From Chitinispirillaceae bacterium (GTDB taxonomy: Bacteria; Fibrobacterota; Chitinivibrionia; Chitinivibrionales; Chitinispirillaceae): DNA of 8,090 nucleotides. Of the stretch, positions 5,718 through 8,090 are shown in pieces. Position 1 is the first letter of the stretch; every line of letters starts with the position of its first letter. The stretch covers positions 1 through 8,090 of the forward strand of contig JAFGDP010000024.1 of assembly GCA_016932075.1 (NCBI GenBank), read 5' to 3'. Below the pieces are notes generated by a model. It had not been told where the DNA came from and did no database searches. It worked only from the letters and a program-made list of their open reading frames with translations. Position numbers and translations under genes: made by a program.

Positions 5718-5724
5718 CCTCCTT
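5718..5724 (-). promoter_or_regulatory. Ribosome-binding site that fixes the beta-barrel start
   Basis: AAGGAGG on the minus strand, 5 bases before ATG 5712, overlaps the TAA stop of the TPR gene (5725-5723). A ribosome finishing the TPR protein is therefore placed to restart, implying coupling. It also excludes the longer start at 5805. Confidence 0.85.
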
Positions 5725-6592
5725 AACTGGTTCCCCAATATTTGACGTACTCTTTTTGCGCCTCATCCCTTTTTTCCTGTACCGGCTCAAGTCTGAGATA
5801 GGCATCCAGATGAATCTTTGCCTTGGCCCTGTTCCTGAAGGTGGCGGAATATAAAGTCAAAAGGTTGCGGTGGGAAAGCGCTGCAGCGTAGTTGATGTTT
5901 TCCATGGCGAGCGGATACCGGTTTCTGACGGCGGCCGCGGCGCAGGCGACAAGCTCCTTCTCAAAGTTGGCCCGTGCCGCCTCGAAATCCTTTTCGTCGA
6001 TGCCGATAAGTCCCAGCACCACGTTGCACATGGGCATGAGGCTGTCGATTGCAAGGGCGCGACCGAAATACTGTGCGGCAGCCTTGCGCTTGTTGAACGC
6101 GAAATAGGCGCAGGTGCCGGCATTGGAGAGCGCGAGGATATGGCGCGGGTCAAAGCGCAGCGCAAGCTCGTACTGCTGCAGGGCGCGCGTCTGATCCCCG
6201 AGTTCGGTGAACATTCTGCCGAAATTGTAGTGGAACCGCGCAACACCCGGCCCCTTCACGATCGACTGGTGAATAAACGCGAGCGCCGAGTCGAGCTGGG
6301 TACGGTTGCCGGTCTCCTTGTAAAGGTCATAGTAGGCGCACCCGATGTTCTGCAGGATGTGCGCTTTTTCCGTCTTGTCCTTCTCCTCAAGCAGGTTTTT
6401 CTGCAGTTCGGTAAGGCTTGCACGCACGAGCGTGCTCCTGCTCATGGCGCTTCCCAGCCGTTCGATACCGGCCGTGGAAAACGGGGTGTCGAGGTAGGTG
6501 TGGCCGGCATGGCGGGCCAGAAGAAAAAGCGCCCATGCCAGGAACACTGCGGGAAAAAACACCGTGTCTTTTCTGATGACCGCGGCGTTCAT
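5723..6592 (-). CDS. Membrane-anchored TPR-repeat protein
   Basis: This 289-aa protein has one N-terminal hydrophobic segment (about 11-27) acting as a membrane anchor or uncleaved signal, followed by a helical repeat region. TPR-like units are visible at about 77-116, 117-150 (ending A-L-R-F-D-P), 151-185 (ending A-L-A-I-D-S), 186-219 and a looser one at 226-270. They show the small/aromatic pattern of TPRs, such as N-F-G-x-x-F at 123-128 and A-L-x-x-Y-x-x-A-L at 137-145. TPR proteins act as protein-protein scaffolds; with the anchor, the repeats probably face the periplasm. ATG 6592 overlaps the stop of the glycosyltransferase gene by 4 bases (ATGA), so the two are coupled and probably work in the same envelope process. 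Binding partners are unknown, the neighbours being the obvious candidates. Confidence 0.85.
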   Translation of the reverse strand: MNAAVIRKDTVFFPAVFLAWALFLLARHAGHTYLDTPFSTAGIERLGSAMSRSTLVRASLTELQKNLLEEKDKTEKAHILQNIGCAYYDLYKETGNRTQLDSALAFIHQSIVKGPGVARFHYNFGRMFTELGDQTRALQQYELALRFDPRHILALSNAGTCAYFAFNKRKAAAQYFGRALAIDSLMPMCNVVLGLIGIDEKDFEAARANFEKELVACAAAAVRNRYPLAMENINYAAALSHRNLLTLYSATFRNRAKAKIHLDAYLRLEPVQEKRDEAQKEYVKYWGTS

Positions 6593-8090
6593 CGTGCCCT
6601 GAACTCCAGGATGTAGGTTTCAGGGTTGCGGAGCGAATACACGACCCGAAACAGCTCGGGATGGCTCTTGATGGCGGGAAACAGATACCGCGCCGAGGTG
6701 TTGGTCCAGGCGAAATTGTCGAGAACGCAGTAGTCCGCGCCTCCCTTTTTGAGCCCGTCAATCACCTTTTCCACGTCATGGGAAAACGGGTACACAAAAC
6801 CCTTGCGCTGCGCGCGCAGATAAAAAAGCTCGGGTTTCCGGTTGACCACCACGGCGTCGCGCGGGGTGTTCAGGCGGACCCAGTCGGCGCAGCTGTAGAA
6901 ATTCCGCCAGTCGCTGGAGAGCGCTCCTCTGTTTTGGATCATGGCGCCATGGCCGCCGATATTGACAAGGGCAATAAGAACCGCGATTGCCAGAAGGGCG
7001 CCCTTCACGATGCGGTGTTCCACGGACGCCGCCCCTTTACGGGACATGACCAATGTCAGAGCGGTTTCCACGCCGATGAACAGGAACAGCCCGATGAACG
7101 GAATGATGGGAATGATAAATCGCACGCCGGACCACTGCACCTGCCACATGGCGATGATTCCCGCGTAAAAAAGCAGGTACAGGCTGACCATGCGGGTGGG
7201 CAGAAAAAAATTCTTCACCCATCCGATCGTTGCCGGAACGAGGACGCAGAGTGAAACAATCACGGCGCCGCTTTTAGGCAACGCGCTTCCCGTGAGCGCC
7301 TCGGGAATGACCGTAAACAAGTAGGCGCGGATGTTTATGGTGATACGACTGACCATTTCAGCCGCGGTCACGAAACCGAGCTCAGGATCATACTGGTTTT
7401 TCCTGAACAGCTGGTCGATATAGGGGCTGTCCCACTCGGTTGCGATGCGGATCAGAAGCGACACCCCGGCGAACAGCGCGATGTGCGCCACGGTGAGTTT
7501 ATATCTTTTATCAAGAAACGTGCAGACAAGCCAGGCGGCTGAAAAAGCGAGCCCGGCGCTCCTGATAAAAACCGGGCAGACCGAAACAGCGGCAACGGCC
7601 CAGAACAGCCAGGGCCCCGGTCTGGTTGTGCGCGCATAGTGGTCATACAGGACAAGGGCGCCGAGTGTGGCGAACAGGTAGGGGATTTCACTCATGAGCA
7701 GGGTGGCGTGGCTCGCAATGGACGACGAGAGGGCGACCATGATGAGGAGCGGCAGCGCGGCATCCGGATGCCGCGGCCGCACATACCCCCAGAGCAGAAG
7801 GAGCGTGCTTGCACACATGATACCGACCAAGAGCTTCGGGACGAGCGGCGTATGCATGACACGGTCCGCGATCCCGAGCAGCGCCGGATACAGCGGCGGA
7901 TACTGGGTATGGACCGCGTTTTGCGGATCAAACAGGTCGCGGTAGCCGTTGCCCTGCATAAGCGATTTGCCGAGCAGATAGTAGCGGGCGTCGTCGCCGT
8001 TCGTGCTCAGGTCCGGCGTGAATTCCGCGGCAAGGAGAACGAGCTGGGTGCATATAAGCAGCCGCAGCCACAGGCCTGAAGAAAGAACAA
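6589..8090 (-). CDS. GT39/PMT-like integral membrane glycosyltransferase (N-terminus outside window)
   Basis: The reading frame is open from the window edge to TGA at 6591-6589, about 500 codons; the true start lies beyond 8090. The internal ATG at 7959 would remove the first membrane helix and catalytic loop, so it is not the start. Counting from the first complete codon, residues 6-21 are the end of TM1, then comes the acidic loop N30-G-D32-D33-A-R-Y-Y, the GT-C signature in which an Asp acts as catalytic base, then H-T-Q-Y-P-P-L-Y-P and M-S-E-I-P-Y, both typical of GT39/ArnT-like enzymes. About ten hydrophobic helices follow, then a soluble domain of roughly 110 residues. Such enzymes transfer a sugar from a polyprenyl-phosphate donor to lipid, glycan or protein on the periplasmic face; the acceptor cannot be read here. 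It heads the coupled operon with the TPR and beta-barrel genes. Confidence 0.88.
   Translation of the reverse strand, partial: VLSSGLWLRLLICTQLVLLAAEFTPDLSTNGDDARYYLLGKSLMQGNGYRDLFDPQNAVHTQYPPLYPALLGIADRVMHTPLVPKLLVGIMCASTLLLLWGYVRPRHPDAALPLLIMVALSSSIASHATLLMSEIPYLFATLGALVLYDHYARTTRPGPWLFWAVAAVSVCPVFIRSAGLAFSAAWLVCTFLDKRYKLTVAHIALFAGVSLLIRIATEWDSPYIDQLFRKNQYDPELGFVTAAEMVSRITINIRAYLFTVIPEALTGSALPKSGAVIVSLCVLVPATIGWVKNFFLPTRMVSLYLLFYAGIIAMWQVQWSGVRFIIPIIPFIGLFLFIGVETALTLVMSRKGAASVEHRIVKGALLAIAVLIALVNIGGHGAMIQNRGALSSDWRNFYSCADWVRLNTPRDAVVVNRKPELFYLRAQRKGFVYPFSHDVEKVIDGLKKGGADYCVLDNFAWTNTSARYLFPAIKSHPELFRVVYSLRNPETYILEFRAR

Noticed and set aside
5870..8079. Plus-strand ORFs of 146-248 aa antisense to the glycosyltransferase and TPR genes
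   Set aside because: The minus genes have clear domains, membrane helices and coupled overlaps; the antisense products are His/Arg/Gly-rich without any motif.

Overview
The window looks like a chromosomal segment from a diderm (Gram-negative-type) bacterium. It encodes a predicted lipoprotein with a signal-peptidase-II box, a predicted outer-membrane beta-barrel and a GT-C type membrane glycosyltransferase. The core genes are GC-rich (42 of 60 bases are G/C at 7741-7800). The large surface lipoprotein built from Ig-like and cadherin-like modules would suit Fibrobacterota/Chitinivibrionia-like or related environmental lineages, but that assignment is only an inference from gene style. All convincingly coding genes are on the minus strand, so the window reads right to left.

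Layout in transcription order. (1) 8090-5143 is a tightly coupled operon: a GT39/PMT-like glycosyltransferase (5' end outside the window), a membrane-anchored TPR protein (4-base ATGA overlap) and a small beta-barrel protein (10-base gap, with its ribosome site overlapping the upstream stop). (2) 5142-4505 is a non-standard region. It holds a roughly 146-base element rich in nested inverted repeats (4956-5101) and a 15-unit, indel-free tandem array of 21-base repeats (4562-4876). Only one of six frames stays open across the array, encoding E-x-V-R-S/C-x-x heptads. (3) 4504-2915 is an AT-rich island (21 of 60 bases G/C at 3661-3720). It contains a doubtful 62-codon ORF crossed by a perfect 13-bp palindrome, then a three-gene operon: an unrecognised 243-aa protein, an 89-aa presumed antitoxin and a MazF/PemK-family endoribonuclease toxin. 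(4) 2706-2071 is a stand-alone 211-aa unrecognised helical protein with a good ribosome site and a strong downstream terminator hairpin. (5) 1812-1 is the first 604 codons of the modular lipoprotein, which continues beyond the window.

Functionally, block 1 is a plausible envelope or glycan-related operon and the lipoprotein is a surface or adhesion protein. The middle is an accessory island where a toxin-antitoxin module with an extra upstream gene sits beside several kinds of repeat DNA. The points most worth a second look are the 21-base heptad array, the folded 4956-5101 element, and the possible tripartite toxin-antitoxin operon.
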